Shown: positions 26,416 to 35,321, counted from the first letter of the stretch. The stretch: DNA of 64,000 nt from Chitinophaga eiseniae (GCF_012641265.1 NZ_JABAHZ010000011.1:62001-126000), one strand, 5' to 3'. Numbers and translations: made by a program. The notes: generated by a model from the letters alone, not told the origin.

Positions 26416-27660
26416 ATGACCGAACGCAAGCGAAAAATTGTTAATGATCCGGTGTATGGCTTTATTACCATAGATCACCCGTTGATTCTTAACCTCATTT
26501 CACACCCATGTTACCAGCGGCTCCGCCGCATACATCAGATGGCGCTGGCCCACCTGGTGTACCCGGGTGCAATGCACACGCGATTTCATCATAGCATGGG
26601 CGCCTATCACCTGATGAGCATGGCTTTGCAGGAATTGCGGAGCAAAGGGGTTGCGATTACCGCCGATGAAGAGATAGCCACTAAACTGGCTATTTTATTG
26701 CATGATATCGGCCATGGTCCTTATTCTCATGCGTTGGAAAATGGCATTATAGAAGGAGTATCTCATGAAGAGATTTCCCAGTGGCTGATGGAGCACCTCA
26801 ATAAGGAGATGGATGGCGCCCTGACACTTACACTTGACATCTTTAACGGACGGTATCATAAAAAATTCCTGCATCAACTGGTATCCAGCCAGTTAGATGT
26901 GGATAGGATGGATTACCTGAACCGCGACAGTTTCTATACCGGGGTGGCTGAAGGCACCATCGGGTATGATCGCATTATAAAAATGCTGACCGTACATCAT
27001 GGAGAGCTGATGGTGGAAGAAAAAGGCATCTATTCTATCGAAAAATTTGTCATTGCCCGGCGGCTGATGTACTGGCAGGTATACCTGCATAAAACGGTGC
27101 TGAGCGCGGAAAATATGCTGGTAAAGATCCTGCGCAGGGCCAAACAGCTGGCCCAGGAGGGAAAAGAATTGTTCTGTTCTCCCGCACTGGCATATTTCCT
27201 GTATAATACAGTGACCAGGGACAATTTTGAACGAACACCGGACTGTCTGCAGTTATTTTGCCAACTGGACGACTATGATATCCTGGGAGCGATAAAGGTG
27301 TGGACGATGCACGAGGACAAAGTATTGTCCCTTTTGTGCAAATGGTTAATAAACAGGAACTTATTCAAAGTCGTATTAAGTAACCAGGCATTTGATGACA
27401 GTGCCGCGCGTTTGTTGAAGGAACAGATTAAACAGAAATGGGGCATTGAAGGACCTGACCTGGATTACTTTGTTTTTTCCGGCGCCGCTACGTTAAGGGC
27501 CTATAATGTTAATGACGAGAAGATTAATATCCTATTTAAAGACGGAACTGTAAAAGACATTTCCTCCATAGACAATGCACTGATTAGCCATACGCTGGCG
27601 ATACCGGTAAAAAAATTCTACATTTGTCATCCAAAAATTCAGGCTAACAACGTTTTATAA
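26416..27660 (+). CDS. HD-domain phosphohydrolase, SAMHD1/YdhJ-like (414 aa)
   Basis: The start MTERKRKIVNDPVYGFITID and CYQRLRRIHQMALAHLVYPGA followed by HTRFHHSMGAYHL and LLHDIGHGPYSHALE are the hallmarks of the HD family related to dNTP triphosphohydrolases: the metal set H, HD and a later D in SSQLDVDRMDYLNRDS. The product class is a metal-dependent phosphohydrolase acting on nucleotides, with exact substrate unknown. In other Bacteroidota this gene often neighbours porX; here the two are divergent with a shared 347-base region. Confidence 0.9.
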   Translation: MTERKRKIVNDPVYGFITIDHPLILNLISHPCYQRLRRIHQMALAHLVYPGAMHTRFHHSMGAYHLMSMALQELRSKGVAITADEEIATKLAILLHDIGHGPYSHALENGIIEGVSHEEISQWLMEHLNKEMDGALTLTLDIFNGRYHKKFLHQLVSSQLDVDRMDYLNRDSFYTGVAEGTIGYDRIIKMLTVHHGELMVEEKGIYSIEKFVIARRLMYWQVYLHKTVLSAENMLVKILRRAKQLAQEGKELFCSPALAYFLYNTVTRDNFERTPDCLQLFCQLDDYDILGAIKVWTMHEDKVLSLLCKWLINRNLFKVVLSNQAFDDSAARLLKEQIKQKWGIEGPDLDYFVFSGAATLRAYNVNDEKINILFKDGTVKDISSIDNALISHTLAIPVKKFYICHPKIQANNVL

Positions 27661-27728
27661 GGAATAAAATGTTAAAGAATAATTTCATACTATCCGGTGT
27701 GGCCTGGAAAACATTACAATTTTAAACT

Positions 27729-28778
27729 ATGCAGTTTAGCGCATTACAATTAGCTACCATGTTAAATGGTAAGCTGGAGGGAAATCCGGACGTAAAGGTG
27801 AGCAACATCGCCAAGATTGAAGAAGCTGGCGAGGGCATGCTCAGTTTCATTGCCAATCCTAAATATGAAGAGTTCATATATACCACCAATGCTTCCATTC
27901 TTATTGTGAATGAAAGCCTGGTAATAGAACGTCCGATTAAATCCACTTTGATCAGGGTAAAAGATGCCTATAGCAGTTTTGCACTGCTGCTGGAACAATA
28001 CCGTTACCTCACTGGTAACAAATCAGGTATTCAGCAACCTTCCTATGTTCCTGCTTCCGTAAAAATGGGTGAAAACGTGTTTGTAGGCGCCTTTGCTTAC
28101 CTGGGAGAAAACGTGGTACTGGGCAACAACGTAAAAATATATCCTGGCGTATACCTGGGCGACAATGTGATCGTAAACAACGATTCCATCCTGTACCCGG
28201 GCGTTAAAGTATACGACAACTGTGTGGTAGGCAGCCGCGTTATGCTGCATGCCGGTTGCGTAATAGGTGGCGATGGCTTTGGCTTTGCCCCTCAGCCGGA
28301 TGGTTCTTATAAAAAGGTGCCGCAAATTGGCAATGTGGTGATTCACGACAACGTGGAAATTGGCGCCAATACCACCATCGACCGGGCTACCATGGGTAGC
28401 ACCGTGATCCGCGCAGGCGTGAAACTGGATAACCTGATCCAGGTAGCGCATAATGTGGACATAGGCACCAATACGGTTATTGCCGCCCAAACAGGGGTAT
28501 CCGGCAGTACCAAGATTGGCCAGAACTGTGTGATTGGCGGACAGGTAGGTATGGTAGGTCATATCCATATTGCCGATAACACTAAAATCAATGCACAGAG
28601 CGGCTTGTCTAAGTCTATCACCGTGCCCAATACGTCTTTAACCGGCTCTCCGGCGTACGATTATAAAAGTTCGCTGAAAAGTCAGGCAATTTTTAGAAAT
28701 TTGCCGGACCTTGAAAAGCGCGTGAAGGAACTGGAGGAGATGGTAAAACAGCTGCTACAGGAAAGAGCAGGTGTATAA
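27729..28778 (+). CDS. lpxD: UDP-3-O-acylglucosamine N-acyltransferase (349 aa)
   Basis: An N-terminal uridine-binding domain (to about 100) precedes a left-handed beta helix of hexapeptide repeats (VFVGAFAYLGENVVLGNNVKIYPG and on) with the catalytic region VAHNVDIGTNTVIAAQTGVSGSTKIG (histidine in AHNV), and a C-terminal helix ending in LEEMVKQLLQERAGV. LpxD adds the second acyl chain to UDP-glucosamine in lipid A synthesis. Full length and first of the lpxD, lpxC-fabZ, lpxA run, 42 bases before the next gene. Confidence 0.97.
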   Translation: MQFSALQLATMLNGKLEGNPDVKVSNIAKIEEAGEGMLSFIANPKYEEFIYTTNASILIVNESLVIERPIKSTLIRVKDAYSSFALLLEQYRYLTGNKSGIQQPSYVPASVKMGENVFVGAFAYLGENVVLGNNVKIYPGVYLGDNVIVNNDSILYPGVKVYDNCVVGSRVMLHAGCVIGGDGFGFAPQPDGSYKKVPQIGNVVIHDNVEIGANTTIDRATMGSTVIRAGVKLDNLIQVAHNVDIGTNTVIAAQTGVSGSTKIGQNCVIGGQVGMVGHIHIADNTKINAQSGLSKSITVPNTSLTGSPAYDYKSSLKSQAIFRNLPDLEKRVKELEEMVKQLLQERAGV

Positions 28779-28820
28779 AATTGATTACTGATCAAATAGT
28801 TACATATTAGTTAGCTTATT

Positions 28821-30230
28821 ATGGAAAATCAGCAATACCAACATACCCTGAAGGGCGAAATTACCTTGTCGGGTATTGGCTTGCATACAGGCGCCTATGT
28901 TAATATGACCCTGAAGCCGGCAACACCAGGCCATGGGATTAAATTTCAACGTATAGATCTGCCGGGGCAACCTATCGTAAAAGCGGACGTGGATTATGTA
29001 GTGGAAACTACCCGCAGCACTACCCTGGAGCATAACGGCGCCCGGGTAAGTACCGTAGAACATATTATGGCAGCTTTAGCAGGAACCGGTGTGGACAACG
29101 CACTGGTAGAGCTGGATGGCGGCGAAATTCCTATCATGGATGGCAGCGCCTGGCCATTTATTGACGCTATAGAAAAAACAGGCCTTCAAAACCAGGATGC
29201 CAAGAAAGTATACTATACCATCGATACCAACATCAGCTATTCTGATGAGAAGAAAAAGGTAGAAATGGTAGCTATGCCGGCAGTAGACTACCGCATTACC
29301 TGTCTGATCGACTTCAACTCCCCCGTATTGGGCACCCAACACGCCAAAATGAAAGGGATAGAAGAGTTCAAAACAGAAATTGCGCCCTGCCGTACGTTCT
29401 GCTTTTTGCATGAACTGGAATACCAGTTGTCGCTCAACCTGATTAAAGGCGGCGATATCAACAACGCGATTGTTGTGGTAGACAAACCAGTAACAGACGA
29501 GGAACTGGCCCGCTTAGCCAAGGTGTTTAACCGGGACAACATCTCTGTACAGAAAGAAGGTATTCTCAATAACATAGAGCTGCGCTTCCCTAACGAACCT
29601 GCCCGTCACAAACTATTGGACGTAGTAGGTGACCTGGCCCTGATTGGTTATCCGATCAATGCGCATATCATTGCTACCCGTCCGGGACACGCTTCCAACG
29701 TGGAATTTGCCCGTAAGATCAAAGCGTATATTAAAAAGAACAAGCACAATAAAGACGTACCTGTATACGATCCTAATCAACCACCCATTTTCGATACACC
29801 GCGTATTGAAAGAACGCTGCCGCATCGTTACCCGATGCTGCTGGTAGATAAGATCATTGAGCTGGGAGAAGAGAAAGTAGTTGGTATCAAGAACGTTACT
29901 TTCAATGAAGGCTTCTTCCAGGGCCACTTCCCCGGTAACCCGGTAATGCCCGGTGTACTACAGTTGGAGGCGCTGGCACAGGTAGGCGGTATCCTGGCAC
30001 TGAACCGGGTACCGGATCCGGAAAATTATGATACCTATTTCCTGAAAATCGACAACTGTAAATTCAAATCCAAAGTAGTACCCGGCGATACCATGATTCT
30101 TAAAATGGAATTGCTGAGTCCTATCAGAAGAGGCCTTGTAGAAATGCGGGGGACAGTATTTATCGGTAACAAGGTAGCTACTGAGGCCGACATGGTAGCA
30201 CAAATTATAAAAACAAGAGAAGGCAAATAA
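28821..30230 (+). CDS. lpxC-fabZ: Bifunctional LpxC deacetylase / FabZ dehydratase (469 aa)
   Basis: The first 310 residues are LpxC: SGIGLHTG, STVEHIMAALAGTGVDNALVELDG with the zinc histidine, and later H in PARHKLLDVVGDLALIG. The last 150 residues are FabZ: LPHRYPMLLVDKI and GHFPGNPVMPGVLQLEALAQ, carrying the catalytic His and Glu. LpxC makes the committed step of lipid A synthesis; FabZ dehydrates hydroxyacyl-ACP, the same pool LpxA and LpxD draw on. The fusion is typical of Bacteroidota and ties the two competing uses of hydroxyacyl-ACP. Five bases separate it from lpxA. Confidence 0.97.
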   Translation: MENQQYQHTLKGEITLSGIGLHTGAYVNMTLKPATPGHGIKFQRIDLPGQPIVKADVDYVVETTRSTTLEHNGARVSTVEHIMAALAGTGVDNALVELDGGEIPIMDGSAWPFIDAIEKTGLQNQDAKKVYYTIDTNISYSDEKKKVEMVAMPAVDYRITCLIDFNSPVLGTQHAKMKGIEEFKTEIAPCRTFCFLHELEYQLSLNLIKGGDINNAIVVVDKPVTDEELARLAKVFNRDNISVQKEGILNNIELRFPNEPARHKLLDVVGDLALIGYPINAHIIATRPGHASNVEFARKIKAYIKKNKHNKDVPVYDPNQPPIFDTPRIERTLPHRYPMLLVDKIIELGEEKVVGIKNVTFNEGFFQGHFPGNPVMPGVLQLEALAQVGGILALNRVPDPENYDTYFLKIDNCKFKSKVVPGDTMILKMELLSPIRRGLVEMRGTVFIGNKVATEADMVAQIIKTREGK

Positions 30231-30235
30231 TAGCA

Positions 30236-31036
30236 ATGATCCACCCGCTAACATACATACATCCAGACGCCAAAGTAGCGCCTAATGTAAAAATTGATCC
30301 ATTTACCGTCATACATAAAAATGTTGAAATCGGTGATGGCACCTGGATTGGTTCCAACGTAACTATTATGGAAGGAGCCCGCATCGGCAAAAACTGCCGT
30401 ATTTTCCCGGGTGCTGTTATTTCCGCCATCCCTCAGGATTTGAAATTTGCGGGTGAAGAAACTACGGCGGAAATAGGCGACAATACCACTATCCGTGAAT
30501 ATGTAACCATCAACCGCGGTACCAAAGACAAGTGGAGAACCAAAATCGGTAATAATTGCCTGATCATGGCTTACAGCCATATTGCACACGACTGCGAAGT
30601 AGGTAACTACTGCGTATTTTCCAATAACACCACCTTGGCAGGCCATATTTCCGTTGGCAACAACGTAGTGCTGGCAGGTATGGTGGCGGTGCAACAGTTC
30701 TGCAAAATCGGTGATCACGCCTTCGTTACCGGGGGCTCCCTGGTACGTAAAGACGTGCCTCCTTATGTAAAAGCTGCCCGCGAACCATTATCCTATGTGG
30801 GTGTAAACTCCGTAGGCCTGAAGCGCAGAGGCTTTCCGCTGGAAAAAATCAATCACATCCTGGATATATACCGGATAATTTTTGTGAAAGGCTTTAAGTT
30901 ATCCAAAGCTATCAGTATCATAGAAGCAGAATTCCCTGCTACTGATGAAAGAGATGAAATCCTGTCGTTCATCCGTGAATCAGGACGTGGTATTATGAGA
31001 GGCTATACTTCCAGAACCAATGACGATATCTCTTAA
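30236..31036 (+). CDS. lpxA: UDP-N-acetylglucosamine acyltransferase (266 aa)
   Basis: A left-handed beta helix starts with MIHPLTYIHPDAKVAPNVKI and runs through hexapeptide repeats, with AYSHIAHDCEVGNYC carrying the catalytic histidine, AGHISVG, and a helical C-terminal domain (SVGLKRRGFPLEKINHILDIYR). It catalyses the first acylation of UDP-GlcNAc in lipid A synthesis. The last 17 bases overlap the next gene, an ABC ATPase, implying coupled translation. Confidence 0.97.
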   Translation: MIHPLTYIHPDAKVAPNVKIDPFTVIHKNVEIGDGTWIGSNVTIMEGARIGKNCRIFPGAVISAIPQDLKFAGEETTAEIGDNTTIREYVTINRGTKDKWRTKIGNNCLIMAYSHIAHDCEVGNYCVFSNNTTLAGHISVGNNVVLAGMVAVQQFCKIGDHAFVTGGSLVRKDVPPYVKAAREPLSYVGVNSVGLKRRGFPLEKINHILDIYRIIFVKGFKLSKAISIIEAEFPATDERDEILSFIRESGRGIMRGYTSRTNDDIS

Positions 31037-31637
31037 CCAGACAGGCAAGCGTTATAACTACGACTGGATTTTCCGGCGTGTAACCCTCACCTTTAGTGAA
31101 GGACAACGCTATGCTATACTGGGGCCTAATGGTTCGGGCAAATCTACTTTACTACAAGTCATCTATGGCGCTATTCAACACAATGAAGGCATCATTACAT
31201 ACGGCACACCGGAAAAACCCATCGCAACGGATGCGTTTTTCCGGTACTGTGCCATTGCAGCGCCTTACCTGGAGCTGATTGAAGAGTTCACCCTCTCAGA
31301 AATCATTCACTTTCATCAACAGTTCAAAAGCCTTCTTCCCGGCATCACTCCCAAAAAAGCTATGGAGCTGGTAGGCTTGGAAAAGGCGGCCAACAAGCAA
31401 ATACGGAATTTTTCTTCCGGCATGAAACAGCGTACCAAGCTGGCACTGGCCATCTTATCTGACGTTCCCGTGCTCCTGCTCGATGAGCCCTGCACCAACC
31501 TCGATGCAGCCGGTACTGCCCAATACCAGGCGCTCATCAATGAATATGGGGGCAATCGTATGATTATTGTCAGCTCTAATGATGAGCAGGAATATTTCAT
31601 GTGCAAAGAGCATATCCAGATCCTCGACTATAAATAA
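31020..31637 (+). CDS. ABC ATPase without permease, atypical Q and H loops (205 aa)
   Basis: Walker A GPNGSGKSTLL, signature NFSSGMKQR and Walker B VLLLDEP with D-loop CTNLD are intact. The switch positions differ: the Q-loop region reads CAIAAPYLELIEEFT, with no glutamine before the P, and the H-loop reads IVSSNDEQE, with Asn where His is usual. It is short, soluble and has no permease partner in the window. It overlaps lpxA by 17 bases, so it is part of the lipid A operon. Its role could be in envelope transport with a distant permease, or regulatory ATP binding; this is inference. Confidence 0.88.
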   Translation: MTISLNQTGKRYNYDWIFRRVTLTFSEGQRYAILGPNGSGKSTLLQVIYGAIQHNEGIITYGTPEKPIATDAFFRYCAIAAPYLELIEEFTLSEIIHFHQQFKSLLPGITPKKAMELVGLEKAANKQIRNFSSGMKQRTKLALAILSDVPVLLLDEPCTNLDAAGTAQYQALINEYGGNRMIIVSSNDEQEYFMCKEHIQILDYK

Positions 31638-31670
31638 GAAAACATACTTCCGTCCTTTTTCTCTTTAGCT

Positions 31671-31700
31671 TTTGCTTTCTGCTGATAAAAACTATCTTCG
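31671..31700 (+). promoter_or_regulatory. Promoter of the UMF1-type transporter gene
   Basis: TTTG at 31671-31674, an 18-base spacer and TATCTTCG at 31693-31700 match the Bacteroidota promoter pattern (TAnnTTTG with one change). The start is predicted near 31706, 13 bases before the ATG at 31719. Confidence 0.6.
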
Positions 31701-31718
31701 TAAAAAGCTATAAGCTAT

Positions 31719-33002
31719 ATGAAGACTGCCAGTACTAAAGTGATCAATGGCTGGGCCATGTACGACTGGGCCAACTCCGTGTACAACCTGGTTATCACTA
31801 CTACTTTTTTCCCTATCTATTTTCTTGCAGTTACCAACGAACATGTTTCCTTCCTGGGAATGAAATTTGTAAACTCCGCCTTGTACAATTACACCATGGC
31901 AGCGGCTTACTTGCTGGTGGCTATCACTTCTCCTATTTTATCTTCTATTGCAGATACCCGGGGAAACAAAAAGAATTTCCTCCGCTTCTTTACCATATTA
32001 GGTGCGCTTTCCTGTAGCACGTTGTATTTTTTTGACTCCAGTACGCTGATGCTGGGGGTTGTTTGTTTTATGCTATCCACCGTAGGTTATTGCGGGGGCC
32101 TGGTGTTTTACAACTCCTATCTGCCTGAAATAGCCGCGCCTGAAGACAGAGACCGAATCAGTGCCCGCGGCTTTAGCATGGGATATATAGGCAGCGTTAT
32201 CTTACAGTTGATTGGTTTTGGCCTGGTGATGGCGGGCGAAAAGCTGGGTATGGATGAAAGTATGCCGGTAAAGATCACCTTCCTCTTAGTAGGCGTATGG
32301 TGGCTGGGTTTTGCGCTCATCACCTTTGCCCGGCTTCCGGATAGTATTGCTACTGTATCGCAACATACGGGTAGTGCGCTGACTGAAGGTTTTACGGAGT
32401 TGCGCAAGGTATATGCCCAGGTAAAGCAGATGCCGGTATTGAAAAGATTCCTGCGTGGCTTCTTTTTCTACAGTATGGGTGTACAAACCGTGATGATGGC
32501 CGCCACCGTTTTTGGCAGTAAAGTATTACACCTGCCTGCCCAGATGCTGATTGTAACCGTGGTGATTATACAGCTGGTAGCTATTGTTGGCGCCTGGAGC
32601 ATGGCCCGGTTATCGGATAAATATGGTAATCTTCGTGTATTGATTGGCGTAGTAATACTATGGGTAGGTATCTGTATTGCGGGTTATAAAATGCAAACAG
32701 CTACTCACTTCTATATGCTGGCTACCGCCGTAGGCCTTGTCATGGGAGGTATACAATCCCTCAGTCGCTCCACCTATGCCAAGCTAATGCCGGAAACAAC
32801 AGACACAACTTCCTTCTTCAGTTATTATGATGTTACCGAAAAGCTATCTATCGTAATAGGTATGTTTTCGTTTGCCTATATAGATGATCTGACCGAAGAT
32901 ATGCGCAACTCAGTACTGGCGCTGGTCGTGTTTTTCATCATTGGGTTGATATGGATTTTATCAGCGCTGCGTAAACAGCAACAATTAAAACCAGCGATTT
33001 AA
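31719..33002 (+). CDS. MFS transporter, UMF1/Atg22-like (427 aa)
   Basis: About twelve hydrophobic segments. The start INGWAMYDWANSVYNLVITTTFFPIYF and YCGGLVFYNSYLPEIA-PEDRDRISARGFSMGYIGS are hallmarks of the UMF1 branch of the major facilitator superfamily, related to yeast vacuolar Atg22. Cytoplasmic loop ARLSDKYGNLRVLIG is MFS motif A-like. The substrate is unknown; amino-acid export is a guess by analogy with Atg22. Its own promoter separates it from the lpx genes. It ends 73 bases before an MBL hydrolase, with a long hairpin between. Confidence 0.9.
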   Translation: MKTASTKVINGWAMYDWANSVYNLVITTTFFPIYFLAVTNEHVSFLGMKFVNSALYNYTMAAAYLLVAITSPILSSIADTRGNKKNFLRFFTILGALSCSTLYFFDSSTLMLGVVCFMLSTVGYCGGLVFYNSYLPEIAAPEDRDRISARGFSMGYIGSVILQLIGFGLVMAGEKLGMDESMPVKITFLLVGVWWLGFALITFARLPDSIATVSQHTGSALTEGFTELRKVYAQVKQMPVLKRFLRGFFFYSMGVQTVMMAATVFGSKVLHLPAQMLIVTVVIIQLVAIVGAWSMARLSDKYGNLRVLIGVVILWVGICIAGYKMQTATHFYMLATAVGLVMGGIQSLSRSTYAKLMPETTDTTSFFSYYDVTEKLSIVIGMFSFAYIDDLTEDMRNSVLALVVFFIIGLIWILSALRKQQQLKPAI

Positions 33003-33006
33003 TTTT

Positions 33007-33072
33007 ATTGTTATTTGGATATTTGGTTGCAGAAATGGGTAACTTTCTGGTACCAAATATCCAAATAACAAT
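33007..33072 (+). terminator. Long hairpin filling the gap before an MBL gene
   Basis: Arms 33007-33027 and 33052-33072 are a perfect 21-bp inverted repeat (ATTGTTATTTGGATATTTGGT and complement), with an inner CAGAAA/TTTCTG stem. It starts 5 bases after the MFS stop and ends 3 bases before the ATG at 33076. It could terminate the MFS transcript or hide the next start codon; no T tract beyond TTTT is present. Confidence 0.75.
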
Positions 33073-33075
33073 TTT

Positions 33076-33915
33076 ATGAAATTATACACCATAGATACAA
33101 GATTCTTTAAGCTGGATGGTGGCGCCATGTTCGGCGTAGTGCCTAAAAGCATCTGGAACAAACTGAATCCGGCCGATGAAAACAACCTGTGTACCTGGGC
33201 CCTGCGTTGCCTGCTGATTGAAGATGGCAACCGGCTTATCCTGATTGATAATGGCCTGGGCGACAAACAGGACACCAAATTCTTCAGCCATTATCAGCCC
33301 CATGGCGATGCAACCCTCGACAAATCGCTGGCTGCACATGGCTTCCACCGCGATGATATCACCGACGTATTCCTTACCCACTTACATTTCGACCATTGTG
33401 GCGGTAGTATTGTCCGCCAGGGCGATGCCCTGGTGCCCGCCTTTAAAAACGCCGTATACTGGAGTAATGAGGGGCACTGGAACTGGGCCACTCATCCCAA
33501 CGACCGGGAAAAGGCATCTTTCCTGAAAGAAAATATCCTGCCTATCAAAGAAAGTGGCCAGCTCCGGTTCATTGCCCACACCGAAGGCATTTCATTTGTT
33601 GACAATATCTCCATCCGTTTTGTAAGTGGCCATACGGATGCGATGATGCTTCCGCAAATTCAATACAAGGGTAAAACCATTATATACATGGCGGATTTAC
33701 TGCCTTCTACGGCGCATATTCCCATTCCTTATGTCATGTCTTACGACATGTTCCCGCTGAGAACGATTCATGAAAAGAAAACTTTTCTGCAAGAGGCGGT
33801 AAATAATGAATACATCTTGTTTTTCGAGCATGACCCGGTGAATGAGTGTTGCGTATTACAGCAGACTGAAAAAGGCATCAGGGCAGGCGAAACATTTAAG
33901 TTAAGCAGCCTCTGA
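33076..33915 (+). CDS. MBL-fold metallo-hydrolase (279 aa)
   Basis: Metal motif TNHLHF-type: LTHLHFDHCGG (HxHxDH), later H in SGHTDAMM, D in YMADLLP and H in FFEHDPV. The general layout matches AttM/AhlD-like and related lactonase or thiolesterase members of the metallo-beta-lactamase superfamily, but the substrate is not readable. No signal peptide. The start ATG at 33076 sits right after the hairpin arm, and the gene ends 56 bases before a GroES-like gene. Confidence 0.88.
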   Translation: MKLYTIDTRFFKLDGGAMFGVVPKSIWNKLNPADENNLCTWALRCLLIEDGNRLILIDNGLGDKQDTKFFSHYQPHGDATLDKSLAAHGFHRDDITDVFLTHLHFDHCGGSIVRQGDALVPAFKNAVYWSNEGHWNWATHPNDREKASFLKENILPIKESGQLRFIAHTEGISFVDNISIRFVSGHTDAMMLPQIQYKGKTIIYMADLLPSTAHIPIPYVMSYDMFPLRTIHEKKTFLQEAVNNEYILFFEHDPVNECCVLQQTEKGIRAGETFKLSSL

Positions 33916-33971
33916 TTCCTGTCACTCTGTCACCATCCCGGCTGCTGCATCATTTTTGATAATGGGGTGGT

Positions 33972-34352
33972 ATGGCTATACACATAACAACGGATAATAA
34001 ATTGAAAAAACTGATTGTGGTGGGCGACCGCGTGCTCATAAAGCCAGCTACTCCCCACGAACGCACCAGCAGCGGCTTGTACCTGCCTCCGGGGGTACAG
34101 GAAAAAGAAAAAGTACAGCGGGGCTATGTTATCAAAACCGGTCCGGGCTACGCTATACCTACTCCCGCTGATGTAGATGAAGCATGGAAACCGGAAGAAG
34201 AAAAAGTAAAGTATATCCCTTTACAGGTAAAAGAAGGCGATTTAGCTATCTTCCTGCTTAGTGGCTCTACCGCGGTGGTATATGAAGAGGAAACGTATTA
34301 TATAGTACCGCAGGGCGCTATCTTAATGCTGGAAAGAGAAGAAGACCTTTAA
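33972..34352 (+). CDS. GroES-like co-chaperonin family protein (126 aa)
   Basis: The start LKKLIVVGDRVLIKPATPHERTSSGLYLPPG followed by EKVQRGYVIKTGPGYAIP matches the GroES fold (VxPLxDRVLIK and GxVVAVGPG blocks), with an inserted acidic-rich segment (DVDEAWKPEEEKVKYIPLQVKEGDLAIFL) before VVYEEETYYIVPQGAILMLE, the place of the terminal strand. It is longer than standard GroES (about 95) and has no groEL beside it. This is likely a divergent paralogue seen in Bacteroidota, not the housekeeping groES. It is followed by an intrinsic terminator. Confidence 0.85.
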   Translation: MAIHITTDNKLKKLIVVGDRVLIKPATPHERTSSGLYLPPGVQEKEKVQRGYVIKTGPGYAIPTPADVDEAWKPEEEKVKYIPLQVKEGDLAIFLLSGSTAVVYEEETYYIVPQGAILMLEREEDL

Positions 34353-34387
34353 AGCGCGAACCATACATTTTTCCATATTTCAAAAAC

Positions 34388-34415
34388 CTGCTGCTAAACA
34401 GCAGATTTTTTATTT
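34388..34415 (+). terminator. Intrinsic terminator after GroES-like gene
   Basis: CTGCTG-CTAAA-CAGCAG (34388-34404) is followed by ATTTTTTATTTTT, a textbook rho-independent terminator 35 bases after the stop. Confidence 0.85.
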
Positions 34416-34443
34416 TTATCACGGCATGATAAAGGAGGAAGCA

Positions 34444-34647
34444 CTATTCCTTATATTCCAGGATATCTCCCGGCTGACAATCCAATACCCGGCAGATTGC
34501 TTCCAGCGTAGAAAAGCGGATAGCTTTGGCTTTGCCACTCTTTAGTATACTCAGGTTAGCCATCGTAATGCCTACCTGTACACTCAATTCTGTGAGTGAC
34601 ATTTTTCTTTTAGCCAACATTACATCCAGGTTCACGATTATTCCCAT
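34444..34647 (-). CDS. Small XRE/Cro-family regulator, YozG-like (67 aa)
   Basis: Helix-turn-helix DVMLAKRKMSLTELSVQVGITMANLSILKSGK followed by TLEAICRVLDCQPGDILEY, the standard short XRE domain of the YozG type. I use ATG 34647 (MGIIVNLDVML), 8 bases after the stop of the membrane gene; the longer frame to 34689 overlaps that gene. It probably binds the promoter of the pair. Upstream DUF2975 gene and this gene form a common two-gene unit in bacteria. Confidence 0.9.
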   Translation of the reverse strand: MGIIVNLDVMLAKRKMSLTELSVQVGITMANLSILKSGKAKAIRFSTLEAICRVLDCQPGDILEYKE

Positions 34648-34655
34648 AACAGCAA

Positions 34656-35153
34656 TTAAATAGTAAGCGTCTCTTCTTCCTTTAAGCACACGGCCTTTTC
34701 GAAAACAACAGCTAAGATAAAAATAACAATGAATGCCACCAGCAACTCCCAGGTTGATCCTAAGATGCCGACCACGCGGAAATACAACCTCCTATTTGAT
34801 GGAATCATGACGCTGTTTCCAATAAACCAGGCGAAAGTCATTTTTGTCAACAATAACGCCAATAACACCCAAAGAATTCCCTTTACAAAGAATAAATTTT
34901 TCCGCGAGATGAGCTGCTGATCTGCCGTTCCTGCTAATAATTTAAACGAACAAAAAGCGATCACCAGGTAGAGCATTGCCAGGATAATATGCTCAAACGC
35001 CAAGGTTTGGAAGTAAGCCTGTGGACCAGCCCCAATCTGAGGCCCTAATTGAAAAAAGTAGGTGTAGATATTCATTCCAATGATTCCGATAGTCAGCAAT
35101 ACTGAAATAAGTACCGCAATTTTAAGTAACAGCAAATAGGTAGCAACTTTCAT
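34656..35153 (-). CDS. DUF2975 membrane protein (165 aa)
   Basis: Four hydrophobic segments are visible (about 5-32, 48-68, 86-112, 130-155), with few charged residues between. Length and its pairing with a short XRE regulator match DUF2975 proteins (YoaS-like). The function is unknown; membrane localisation is sure. It is followed after 8 bases by the XRE gene on the same strand and is probably self-regulated with it. Confidence 0.85.
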   Translation of the reverse strand: MKVATYLLLLKIAVLISVLLTIGIIGMNIYTYFFQLGPQIGAGPQAYFQTLAFEHIILAMLYLVIAFCSFKLLAGTADQQLISRKNLFFVKGILWVLLALLLTKMTFAWFIGNSVMIPSNRRLYFRVVGILGSTWELLVAFIVIFILAVVFEKAVCLKEEETLTI

Positions 35154-35321
35154 GTGCAGTTATTTTATGAATTCAAAAATATGAAACGCGTATCGAAAAT
35201 CAAAATAATTTTATCGATTATCAATAAATATAAGTTGAAAAACGATATATACAGATAGATAGTAAATTGATTCTTAAACGGTTAATGCTTTTTATTATCT
35301 TCATAAAAAAAATTCTAAGTC

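Noticed and set aside
31660..31720. Possible remnant of the heptad palindrome (TTTAGCTTTTGCTTTCTGC) before the MFS gene
   Set aside because: Only one arm-like stretch is present and it is better explained as part of a promoter (TTTG, 18-base spacer, TATCTTCG).
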